This document shows positions 16,631 through 24,177 of a stretch of 64,000 nucleotides of DNA, one piece after another; position 1 is the stretch's first letter; each line of letters begins with the position of its first letter. Source of the stretch: Lachnospiraceae bacterium (GTDB lineage Bacteria > Bacillota > Clostridia > Lachnospirales > Lachnospiraceae); assembly GCA_021771755.1 (NCBI GenBank), contig JAETOL010000016.1, forward strand, positions 1 to 64,000. The letters are read 5' to 3'. The notes beneath the pieces are model-generated. The model saw only the letters and a program-made list of their open reading frames with translations. It ran no database searches and was not told the DNA's origin. The position numbers were made by a program, and so were the translations under genes.

Positions 16631-18456
16631 CTGTCCTTCCTCCCCCCTTTAAAGCTTCCAAATCCAAAATGATCACAGCGCATACAGCGGCTTGCCTCCT
16701 GTGCTGCCTCCTCATCTGTCATTCCACACTCGATCAGCTCAAAATCTTTTATTCTTTCTCCGGCGTCTCTCTCCTTCATGGTCACACGTCCACATGGCTT
16801 TCGATCATGAAGGCGGATCTTTGGTATCTCTATATCTGCCGTTATTTCATGATGATATCCCAGATACTCATCGATATTTGCGGCTGCCACCTTGCCTGCT
16901 GCAATCGCGCGGATCACTGTTGCCGGTCCGGTCACACAGTCTCCTCCGGCAAACACGCCCGGAATATCCTGGATACCGCTCCAGTTCAGCGCTTCGATCA
17001 CGCCTCGTTTTACAGGGATTCCGCTCTCTTCAAACGGCTGTGTCTCAATTCCCTGTCCAATCGCCACAATGATCTTATCACATGGAAGAGCAATTTCTTC
17101 CTGAGAAGAAGCACCCGGTGCCGGACGTCCGCCCCTTACCTGACCGATCAGCTGAGGTTTGACCCAGAGACCATCTGCTCTTCCCTGCTCATTGCAGCGG
17201 ATGCAAAGAGGCGCCATCAGTTCCAGAATCTCGCACCCCTCTGCAACAGCACCATGGACTTCTTCCTGAAGAGCAGTCATATCCTCCTGTCTGCGGCGGT
17301 AAACGATCTGCACTTTTTCGGCGCCCAGACGTACTGCGGATCTTGCAACGTCCATAGCCACATTTCCGCCGCCGACCACAATCACTCTCTGTCCGGTAAA
17401 ATCCATCGGACTGCCTTCTCCGGAAGCCCGGAGCATTTCCACTGCGGAGATCACACCTTCTGCTTCTTCTCCTTCGATTCCGATTTTCTTATCCGTATGT
17501 GCACCGATTGCAATATAAACCGCATCATACTCTTTACGAAGCGCCTCAACGGTCAGTTCTTTGCCCACGGAAACGCCTGTCTTTACATGGATGCCTGTCG
17601 CAAGAAGGCTGTTGATCTCCTTATCAAGTGTTTCTTTTGGAAGACGGTATTCTGGAATTCCATAACGGAGCATTCCACCAAGATGGTCGCGTCTTTCATA
17701 TATGGTCACATCATGTCCCATCAGAGCAAGATAATAGGCTGCACTGAGCCCTCCCGGACCGCCTCCCACTACTGCCACTCTTTTTCCGGTAGGAGGTGCA
17801 TTTTTCGGAACCGGTACCTCTCCGGCATGTTCTACCGCATATCGTTTCAGGCCACGGATATTCACAGCGTCATCCAGCATATTTCTCCGACATCTGGCTT
17901 CGCAGGGATGTTCGCAGATCAGGCCGCATACGGAAGGCATGGGATTGTCTTTACGGATCAGAGCCACTGCATCCGCATATCGTCCTTCCCCTACCAGCGC
18001 AATATATCCCGGAATGTCCACACCAGCCGGACAAAGTGCTACACAGGGAACCGGCTGATTCAGTTCACAGGTGCATCTTCCTTTGGTGATATGTTCCACA
18101 AAGTCTTCCCGGAATCCCCGTACACCTCTCAGCACCATTTCCGCAGCCTCATATCCGATGGCACAGTCTGCAGAATAATAAATATCCTGAGCTGTCTGTT
18201 CGATCAGATCTATGGTCTCCATTTCTGCTGTTCCGTCCAGAACCTTTTCCAGAAGGTTCTGAAGCTGACCAAGGCCAATCCTGCATGGGACACATTTTCC
18301 GCAGGTCTGTGCATGACATACCTTCAAAAAGGACAGTGCCATATCTACCGGACAAAGGCCCGGAGGACTGGCTATAATACGCCGTTCCAGACCCTTATAA
18401 AGTTCCTCAACCGTTGTCTGAGCACGATTTCTGGTTACAATACTTAATCTGCTCAT
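16624..18456 (-). CDS. Hydrogenase-associated NAD(P)H oxidoreductase (NuoF C-terminus/GltD-like fusion)
   Basis: 610 residues. Residues ~30-120 resemble the C-terminal iron-sulfur region of NuoF/HydB (CHAQTCGKCVPCRIG, SADCAIGYEAAEMVL). The rest is a GltD-like module: Cys clusters CVALCPAGVDIPGY and CGLICEHPCEARCRR, FAD site GGGPGGLSAAYYLA, and a second Rossmann motif GGGNVAMDVARSAVRLGA. It ends with a further Cys pair (CMRCD). The true NuoF flavin/NADH domain is absent, so NAD(P)H would be oxidised at the GltD-like part. Cotranscribed and overlapping with hydA; probably feeds its electrons. AGGAGGAG precedes the ATG. Whether it bifurcates with ferredoxin cannot be told from sequence. Confidence 0.85.
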   Translation of the reverse strand: MSRLSIVTRNRAQTTVEELYKGLERRIIASPPGLCPVDMALSFLKVCHAQTCGKCVPCRIGLGQLQNLLEKVLDGTAEMETIDLIEQTAQDIYYSADCAIGYEAAEMVLRGVRGFREDFVEHITKGRCTCELNQPVPCVALCPAGVDIPGYIALVGEGRYADAVALIRKDNPMPSVCGLICEHPCEARCRRNMLDDAVNIRGLKRYAVEHAGEVPVPKNAPPTGKRVAVVGGGPGGLSAAYYLALMGHDVTIYERRDHLGGMLRYGIPEYRLPKETLDKEINSLLATGIHVKTGVSVGKELTVEALRKEYDAVYIAIGAHTDKKIGIEGEEAEGVISAVEMLRASGEGSPMDFTGQRVIVVGGGNVAMDVARSAVRLGAEKVQIVYRRRQEDMTALQEEVHGAVAEGCEILELMAPLCIRCNEQGRADGLWVKPQLIGQVRGGRPAPGASSQEEIALPCDKIIVAIGQGIETQPFEESGIPVKRGVIEALNWSGIQDIPGVFAGGDCVTGPATVIRAIAAGKVAAANIDEYLGYHHEITADIEIPKIRLHDRKPCGRVTMKERDAGERIKDFELIECGMTDEEAAQEASRCMRCDHFGFGSFKGGRKDRW

Positions 18457-18504
18457 TTCTGCTCCTCCTCTTAAATTTCTTTTTCATGGTGTATGCCGGG
18501 CCCT

Positions 18505-18549
18505 GGTATACAAAAAGTTTTAGCTTTTCACAAAATGTTTTAGCTTTTT
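18505..18549 (-). repeat. Tandem 18-19 bp direct repeat in hydrogenase leader, with possible second promoter
   Basis: On the reverse strand AAAAGCTAAAACATTTTGT is followed one base later by AAAAGCTAAAACTTTTTGT (one mismatch). The second copy also forms the spacer of a possible promoter, TTGTGA (18528-18533), 17 bases, TATACC (18505-18510). It lies between the leader terminator and the first gene of the hydrogenase operon, so it may be an operator or RNA-binding site. Confidence 0.5.
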
Positions 18550-18552
18550 GGG

Positions 18553-18608
18553 TATAAAAAAAGAAAGAGCTGGCAGCGGCATTTATTGACCGTTCCCGTC
18601 TCTTTCTG
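18553..18608 (-). terminator. Promoter-proximal intrinsic terminator in hydrogenase leader
   Basis: AGAAAGAG (start of the predicted transcript) pairs with CTCTTTCT, with a GC-rich imperfect inner stem, followed by TTTTTTT on the reverse strand. No gene precedes it on this strand, so it would end a transcript of only about 55 bases. It is either an attenuator of the hydrogenase operon or the end of a short RNA. Confidence 0.6.
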
Positions 18609-18613
18609 ATATC

Positions 18614-18642
18614 ACTATAGCTCAGATTTGATACAAATGCAA
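18614..18642 (-). promoter_or_regulatory. Promoter of the hydrogenase leader
   Basis: TTGCAT (18637-18642) and TATAGT (18614-18619), spacer 17, on the reverse strand. With the divergent rqcH promoter it accounts for most of the 349-base gene-free gap 18457-18805; nothing else was seen there. Confidence 0.7.
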
Positions 18643-18742
18643 GTCGTTTTATAAATTTCGTATATATCATACAGTTTTACTCCTTTCTATTTGTGCATTT
18701 TACCCATATTCCCGTGCCATATATCTTAAAATAAGATTTTTT

Positions 18743-18771
18743 TTGCGCTGCATCCGGATCCATGTTATACT
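18743..18771 (+). promoter_or_regulatory. Promoter of rqcH
   Basis: TTGCGC (18743-18748) and TATACT (18766-18771) with a 17-base spacer, 35 bases before the rqcH start. Confidence 0.65.
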
Positions 18772-18805
18772 GTAAAATATCAGAATGAAAAAAGGAGCAT
18801 TTTCT

Positions 18806-20560
18806 ATGGCATTTGACGGAATTACCATTGCCGCAATGGTAAAGGAATTACATACTTATCTGGATGGCGGCCGGTTTAATAAAATTGCACAGCCGGAATC
18901 AGACGCCCTCCTGATCACTGCAAAGGGAAATCAGGGACAGTGCAGGCTCCTGCTTTCTGCAAGCGCCTCCCTTCCTCTGATTTATTTTATAGAAAAAAAC
19001 AAGCCAAGTCCTCTTACTGCACCAAACTTTTGCATGTTTCTCCGGAAGCATATCGGAAGTGCCAAAATCGCAGATATCCGACAGCCCGGTCTGGAGCGTG
19101 TAGTGGAATTTGAACTGGAGCATTTAAACGAAATGGGAGATCCCTGCAAAAAGATCCTGATCATGGAGCTGATGGGAAAACACAGCAATATCATCTTCTG
19201 CGATGAGAACCGGATGGTCCTGGACAGCATCAAGCATGTTTCCTCTCATATGAGTTCTGTCCGGGAAGTCCTTCCGGGAAGACCTTATTTTCTCCCTCAG
19301 ACACAGGAAAAAGCAGATCCGCTTACGATCACCGAAGAGGAATTTAAAGAAATCGTATGCAAAAAGCCCTGTAATATTTCCAGGGCGATCTACACCTCTC
19401 TTACAGGGTTAAGTCCCCTGATTGCCGAGGAGATCTGTTTCCGTGCTTCCATCGACGGCAGCGATGCAGCTGTTTCTCTGAATGAAACCGCCTGCACACA
19501 TCTGTACCATACCTTCCATCGACTGATGAATCAGGTCAAAGAAGGAGACTTTACTCCCAATATTATTTATCGCGGGTCAGAACCTGTGGAATATTCTGTG
19601 CTTCCTCTGACACAGTTTGGAGCGGAATACCAGACCGAGTCTTTCACAACCGTATCCGCCATGCTGGATTCTTACTATTCTTCACGGGATACCCTGAACC
19701 GTATACGGCAGAAATCCTCGGATCTGCGCCGGATCGTACAGACTGCCCTGGAGCGCAACCGCAAAAAATTTGCACTTCAGTCCAGGCAGATGAAGGATAC
19801 GGCCAAAAAAGAAAAATATCGAGTTTACGGAGAGCTGATCAACACCTACGGCTATGGGCTGGAAGAAGGCTGTAAGTCTTTCCAGGCTCTGAACTACTAT
19901 ACCAACGAAGAGATCACTATCCCTCTGGATCCGACCCTCACCGCCGGAGAAAACGCAAAGAAATATTTTGACCGCTATGGAAAGCTGAAGCGTACAGAAG
20001 AAGCACTGACCGAACAGATTGCCGAAACGCAGTCCGAGATCGAACATCTGGAGTCTATTTCTAATGCCCTGGACATTGCCCGGGCCGAAAGCGATTTAAG
20101 TCAGATCAAAGAAGAGCTTACGGAATATGGTTTCATCAAAAAACACTCTTCTTCCAGAAAAGGCCAGAAAGTACAGGCGAAATCCAGGCCTTTCCACTAT
20201 ATTTCCAGTGATGGATTCGACATCTTTGTAGGAAAAAACAATTTCCAGAATGATGAACTGACATTTAAACTGGCCTCCGGTAATGACTGGTGGTTCCATG
20301 CAAAAAAAATGGCAGGATCCCATGTGGTAGTAAAAACTCCGGATGGAGAGATGCCGGACCGTACTTTTGAAGAAGCCGGACGTCTGGCTGCCTTTTATTC
20401 CAAAGGCCGGACTGCTCCCAAGGTAGAAATCGATTATATCCAGAAAAAACACGTTAAAAAACCGGCCGGCGCCAAACCGGGATTTGTCGTTTACTATACC
20501 AACTACTCTCTGATGGCGGAACCGGACATCTCAGATATTAAGGAAGCACCCCAAATGTAA
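18806..20560 (+). CDS. rqcH: RqcH/NFACT family ribosome quality-control protein
   Basis: About 584 residues from MAFDGITIAAMVKEL (ATG at 18806 with AAAGGAG; the frame opens 7 codons earlier). It has an N-terminal NFACT-N domain (LDGGRFNKIAQP, FCMFLRKHIGSAKI), a central coiled coil (about 380-450) and an NFACT-R domain (GNDWWFHAKKMAGSHVVVKT). RqcH/Rqc2 binds obstructed 50S subunits and adds alanine tails to stalled peptides. It was formerly annotated as fibronectin-binding protein. Monocistronic, with its own promoter and terminator. Confidence 0.94.
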   Translation: MAFDGITIAAMVKELHTYLDGGRFNKIAQPESDALLITAKGNQGQCRLLLSASASLPLIYFIEKNKPSPLTAPNFCMFLRKHIGSAKIADIRQPGLERVVEFELEHLNEMGDPCKKILIMELMGKHSNIIFCDENRMVLDSIKHVSSHMSSVREVLPGRPYFLPQTQEKADPLTITEEEFKEIVCKKPCNISRAIYTSLTGLSPLIAEEICFRASIDGSDAAVSLNETACTHLYHTFHRLMNQVKEGDFTPNIIYRGSEPVEYSVLPLTQFGAEYQTESFTTVSAMLDSYYSSRDTLNRIRQKSSDLRRIVQTALERNRKKFALQSRQMKDTAKKEKYRVYGELINTYGYGLEEGCKSFQALNYYTNEEITIPLDPTLTAGENAKKYFDRYGKLKRTEEALTEQIAETQSEIEHLESISNALDIARAESDLSQIKEELTEYGFIKKHSSSRKGQKVQAKSRPFHYISSDGFDIFVGKNNFQNDELTFKLASGNDWWFHAKKMAGSHVVVKTPDGEMPDRTFEEAGRLAAFYSKGRTAPKVEIDYIQKKHVKKPAGAKPGFVVYYTNYSLMAEPDISDIKEAPQM

Positions 20561-20576
20561 CAGGGTGCTTCTTTTT
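20544..20576 (+). terminator. Terminator of rqcH, overlapping its stop codon
   Basis: AAGCACCC (20544-20551) pairs with GGGTGCTT (20563-20570), followed by CTTTTT. The rqcH stop codon (20558-20560) lies in the loop. The structure is symmetrical and could also serve the convergent AraC gene. Confidence 0.85.
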
Positions 20577-20586
20577 CTGTATGAGA

Positions 20587-21492
20587 TCAGCTTTTATTCT
20601 GTTTTTCTTCCCGGTATCTTCCAGGTGTCATGCCATAAGCTCTGCGAAAAGATGCAATAAATGCACTTGCAGAGGGAAAGCAGGTCTTCATGGCAATTTC
20701 TGTCACACTGTCCCCGGTTGTTTCCAGAAAGGATGCCGCAGCCTGCAGACGGTAGTTCTTAAGATACTGGTAAGGAGAATATCCTGTATATTTTTTAAAA
20801 CAGCGCAGCGTTTCTGTCTGGCTTACATGTGCAGATGCGGAAATGTCCTGCAAAGTAAGCTTATTTCCGTAATTTCGATGAACAAAATCCAGCAGCTTCT
20901 GGATTCGTTCATGATCCTTTTCCCCGGCAGGGAGCAGGTCATTTTTTCTCTCTGCCAGCGCCACTGTCGTTTCCAGCCAGAGTTCGTTCAGCTTCAGAGA
21001 CATCCGGTACTCCCAGTAAAGAGGCTTATTCTCCTGAAAATACAACTCGTCCAGATCTCTGAGTATTTTTAATACCGCCTGGTCTTCTTCTTTTTCCGGG
21101 TAAAAACATTTCCCGGAAATCAGAGGATTCTCAGCAATTTCCAGAACTGTCTCCTCCATAATGCTGCCCTCAAAAAAACCAAGAAGCTTTTGGGGGATCA
21201 GGAAGCTGTGATAACTGCAGTCCTCTTTTTCTGCAATATAATGAAGTACATTCCTGTTGATAAACATACAGCAGCCCCGGGACAGATCAAACTCCTGCTC
21301 CCAGAGTTTAAAATGCACCACTCCTTTTTTTATGTATACAAACTGCAGTTCCTCATGCCAGTGAAGATGACGAAAGCCCTCGTTAAAAGGAAAACAGGCT
21401 TTGTGGTTTACATCCAGTACCAGAAGAGGAAAACGGGTGTCATGATAGGGATTATGAGAATAAACCGGGGTATCATTTGGATAAGATTTCAT
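20587..21492 (-). CDS. AraC family transcriptional regulator
   Basis: 301 residues. The N-terminal half is a cupin-like sensor domain (HLHWHEELQFVYIKKG, FINRNVLHYI). The C-terminal ~100 residues are two AraC helix-turn-helix motifs (LTLQDISASAHVSQTETLRC, then SVTEIAMKTCFPSASAFIAS and RRAYGMTPGRYR). Such proteins sense small molecules, often sugars. Its start lies 20 bases inside the CDF transporter gene, with GAGGAATTAA as ribosome site, so the two are coupled. It may control that transporter. Confidence 0.92.
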   Translation of the reverse strand: MKSYPNDTPVYSHNPYHDTRFPLLVLDVNHKACFPFNEGFRHLHWHEELQFVYIKKGVVHFKLWEQEFDLSRGCCMFINRNVLHYIAEKEDCSYHSFLIPQKLLGFFEGSIMEETVLEIAENPLISGKCFYPEKEEDQAVLKILRDLDELYFQENKPLYWEYRMSLKLNELWLETTVALAERKNDLLPAGEKDHERIQKLLDFVHRNYGNKLTLQDISASAHVSQTETLRCFKKYTGYSPYQYLKNYRLQAAASFLETTGDSVTEIAMKTCFPSASAFIASFRRAYGMTPGRYREEKQNKS

Positions 21493-22411
21493 TTAATTCC
21501 TCAATGTCAAATTCTATTTCCGGAAGCAGCTCAAAATAAAAATCCGAATATTTTTCCGTAAGAGCGGCAATGCATCTTGTCTGCAGCATCTTGAAGCGCC
21601 TTACCGAAAGTTCATCTTTATTTAACGTGATATAAGCACTGATCCAGAGCTTTCTTCCTGTTCTTACGATCTCATAGTGACATTCCGAGCAGTTGCTTTC
21701 CCGGATAATGGGCTCCACCAGACTTTTGATCTCCTCTACCGTCTCTTCCTCCGGTGAGATCAGAAGCAGATCCCGGATTCCGGTGATCACTGTTTTGATC
21801 GGGATCGGAAGCATGACTACGGAAAGGATCATGGTCAGGAGAGAATCCAGATACGGCACAAGGGCCTGAAACCATGGAAACGGAACGATCATGGGAAGCA
21901 CAAAGGCAGCTGTCATTCCAAGGGAAATGATGCTGTCGATCTTCCATCCTTCCATTTCCACTTCTACGGTTGGAGATTTGATATTTTTGTTTTTCTTTTT
22001 CAGATAGATCGTCACTGCAATACCTAACACACAGGCAGTCAGCTCAAACCATGCAACCACTCCGAAATCAACGGTCCGCCCTCCATGAAGCAGGATATTG
22101 ATGCTGTTCGTGATCAGTCCCACCGTAACGGAAGTCATTGTAATCCCCTTGATCACAAGAAAAACCGTTTCTATCTGCATATGTCCGAAAGGGTATTTGT
22201 CATTGCTCGGACGATAAAGAAGAGGAATGATGAGAACAGAAGGAAGGAGCATAAAAAATTCAATCCCGTCATAAACCGCATCCAGCAGCACTGCCTGGGA
22301 TCCGGTCACCACTGCCATCACCAGCTCCAGTATGACAAAAAATAGATTTCCATAAAGAGATACTGTCATTGCTTTCTTTTCTTTTTTTGATCTTCGTTTT
22401 CCTGTACGCAT
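21473..22411 (-). CDS. Cation diffusion facilitator family transporter with atypical metal site
   Basis: 312 residues with about six membrane segments and a cytoplasmic C-terminal domain (about 225-312), the CDF layout. TM2 keeps the D-x3-D pair in LLDAVYDG. In TM5 the residue four before the conserved Asp (GWKIDS) is Gly where characterised zinc transporters have His. Metal specificity is therefore uncertain; it may move another divalent ion or something else. Its start has AGGTG upstream. It is translationally coupled to the downstream AraC regulator. Confidence 0.82.
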   Translation of the reverse strand: MRTGKRRSKKEKKAMTVSLYGNLFFVILELVMAVVTGSQAVLLDAVYDGIEFFMLLPSVLIIPLLYRPSNDKYPFGHMQIETVFLVIKGITMTSVTVGLITNSINILLHGGRTVDFGVVAWFELTACVLGIAVTIYLKKKNKNIKSPTVEVEMEGWKIDSIISLGMTAAFVLPMIVPFPWFQALVPYLDSLLTMILSVVMLPIPIKTVITGIRDLLLISPEEETVEEIKSLVEPIIRESNCSECHYEIVRTGRKLWISAYITLNKDELSVRRFKMLQTRCIAALTEKYSDFYFELLPEIEFDIEELNEILSK

Positions 22412-22537
22412 AAATTCACCTGATTGTTCTGTTTTCTGTTTTGATGTTTTTCGTATATAGTTTACCTGTTATTTTGCTATTTTTCAAGAATAAACTGTGA
22501 TATTATGACATCGTCAAAAAAAGAAAGGAAGAGTCAG

Positions 22538-22831
22538 ATGATTATTGATGGAAATGAAATCGAAAAAAAAGCCATGAAAGAATTTCATCTCGGAAACAGA
22601 AAAGAAGGTCTTCGGATACAGGAAGAATTTGCATCCGCTTTCCGTACAGAATACGCACAGAAGGATCACTGTCCCTGTACAAAGGCCTGTCGTTATCACG
22701 GCAACTGCAAGGAGTGCGTTGCCATCCACAGGGCTCATCAGGAACATGTGCCCAACTGTATGCGTACCATGATCAATCAGAAAATTGCGGTCCTGTCTGA
22801 ACTGACAGAACATACTTATACTACTTTATAG
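22538..22831 (+). CDS. Small Cys-rich protein of unknown function (CPCTKxC motif)
   Basis: About 97 residues from the ATG at 22538 (GGAAGAG upstream). The central part has CPCTKACRYHGNCKECVAIH followed by a C at PNC, giving six cysteines and several histidines in about 35 residues. This is likely a zinc- or iron-binding knot. It resembles short conserved clostridial proteins (DUF6485-like, from memory). Its last 11 bases overlap the end of the convergent nitroreductase gene. No function assigned. Confidence 0.72.
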   Translation: MIIDGNEIEKKAMKEFHLGNRKEGLRIQEEFASAFRTEYAQKDHCPCTKACRYHGNCKECVAIHRAHQEHVPNCMRTMINQKIAVLSELTEHTYTTL

Positions 22832-23351
22832 TATATACCCAGTTTTCCTTACGGGGCTTTGTATGAGGGTATTCGCCTTCTGCATATCCAAGGACACAAT
22901 GTCCGATCCCCTCATAATCGCCTTCGATCCCTAATAATTTCAGGATCTCCTTTCCCTCCGGAAGCTGAAATTCCTCCTTTGCCCGGTGGATCCAGCAGCT
23001 TCCGATTCCCAGGGAATGTGCAGCCAGCATAAGATTTCCCATAACAAGACTTCCATCATACAGATATGTTGGAACAGTCTTATCTGCAAGTACGATCAGA
23101 ACTGCCGGTGCTCCGTAAAAAGGATCTGAGTCTGTCCCCATGATCTCCCCGTTCAGTTTGGAAAGCTTTCTGATTAGTTCCCTGTTTGTGACTTTGATAA
23201 TGACAGGAGACTGACGATTCCTTCCGGTTGCCGCCCAGGTTCCTGCTTCCGCGATCTGATCCAGGATTTCTTCCGGAACCGGATCCGGCTTAAAGCCGCG
23301 AACACTTCTTCTTGTCTGCATCAGTTCCAGAGTTTTGTTTGATTCGCTCAT
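22821..23351 (-). CDS. Nitroreductase family FMN protein
   Basis: 176 residues. The N-terminal TRRSVRGFKPDPVPEE and C-terminal GIGSCWIHRAKEEF and GHCVLGYAEG are typical of the NfsA/NfnB-like FMN family, which reduces nitro compounds or quinones with NAD(P)H. GGAGG precedes the ATG. Physiological substrate unknown. Monocistronic; its end overlaps the convergent Cys-rich gene. Confidence 0.9.
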   Translation of the reverse strand: MSESNKTLELMQTRRSVRGFKPDPVPEEILDQIAEAGTWAATGRNRQSPVIIKVTNRELIRKLSKLNGEIMGTDSDPFYGAPAVLIVLADKTVPTYLYDGSLVMGNLMLAAHSLGIGSCWIHRAKEEFQLPEGKEILKLLGIEGDYEGIGHCVLGYAEGEYPHTKPRKENWVYTIK

Positions 23352-23424
23352 GATAATACCTCCATATGATTTATTATAATAGCTCCTGCAGCGATCTCAC
23401 GCTTTTCGGAAGTTATTTCACTGT

Positions 23425-24177
23425 TTACTCAGACCGGCGGGGCTTCAGATCCAGAAAAAACTCACTGAAATAAGGGCTCAAAAGCTCTGTGACCTTATCT
23501 CTTTTTTCAATCATCTCCGTCATCTGTTCCTCCGGGATCTGGATTCTTGCCGCTCCGTGAAACAATCGGACGCGAAAATCCCGAAAACCGATCCCCTTCA
23601 ATTCTTCTTCTGCTTTTTCAATTGTCTCCAGCATTTCCCTCTGAAGTACGGTTCCGGTTGGTATCCGGGTTGCCAGACAGGCATAGGAAGGCTTGTCCCA
23701 GGTAAAAAGCCCCTCTTCTCTGGAACGTCTCCGGATTTCTTTTTTGGTCAGCCCACATTCCCGGAGAGGGGAAAGGACTTTAAGTTCATGCGCAGCCCTC
23801 ATTCCCGGTCTGTCAAAAGCATCATCAGAGGCATTACTTCCATCCAGCAAAAGTGTATAGCCATCCTTCAAAGCTCTTTCCTTTAAGATGGAAGACAATG
23901 TTTTTTTGCAATAATAGCATCTGTTTGCAGGATTGGCAGAAATCTCATTCTCCTTTAAAACATCATGTTCTACTACAATAAGTGTTTTCCCAAGCTCTCT
24001 TGTCAGACGTCTGGCATCCTCCAGTTCAAAAGCAGGCTGAAATACTGTTTTTATAAAGTAAGGCTGTACGTCAGCGCCGTACTTCCCTGCCATTGCAAGA
24101 AGAAAAGCAGAGTCAACGCCGCCGGAAAATCCAAGTGCCGCCCTGGGATGCTGCAAAAAAAATTCTTTTAAAGTCAT
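23425..24177 (-). CDS. larE: ATP-dependent sacrificial sulfur transferase LarE
   Basis: 250 residues. N-type ATP pyrophosphatase motif SGGVDS (residues 18-23), Cys motif NRCYYCKK, and TWDKPSYACLATRIPTG containing the family's conserved C-terminal Cys. In lactobacilli LarE donates sulfur for the nickel-pincer cofactor of lactate racemase. No larA, larB or larC is in this window, although a D-lactate dehydrogenase is encoded about 18 kb away. The start overlaps the stop of the EndoQ-UvrD gene (ATGA), so the two are cotranscribed. A different sulfur-transfer role is possible. Confidence 0.88.
   Translation of the reverse strand: MTLKEFFLQHPRAALGFSGGVDSAFLLAMAGKYGADVQPYFIKTVFQPAFELEDARRLTRELGKTLIVVEHDVLKENEISANPANRCYYCKKTLSSILKERALKDGYTLLLDGSNASDDAFDRPGMRAAHELKVLSPLRECGLTKKEIRRRSREEGLFTWDKPSYACLATRIPTGTVLQREMLETIEKAEEELKGIGFRDFRVRLFHGAARIQIPEEQMTEMIEKRDKVTELLSPYFSEFFLDLKPRRSE

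Noticed and set aside
16669-18447. 592-codon open frame on the plus strand opposite the hydrogenase partner gene.
   Set aside because: It is a shadow: it exists because the real gene avoids certain codons, and the protein has no recognisable domain and a Cys/His/Ser-rich composition.
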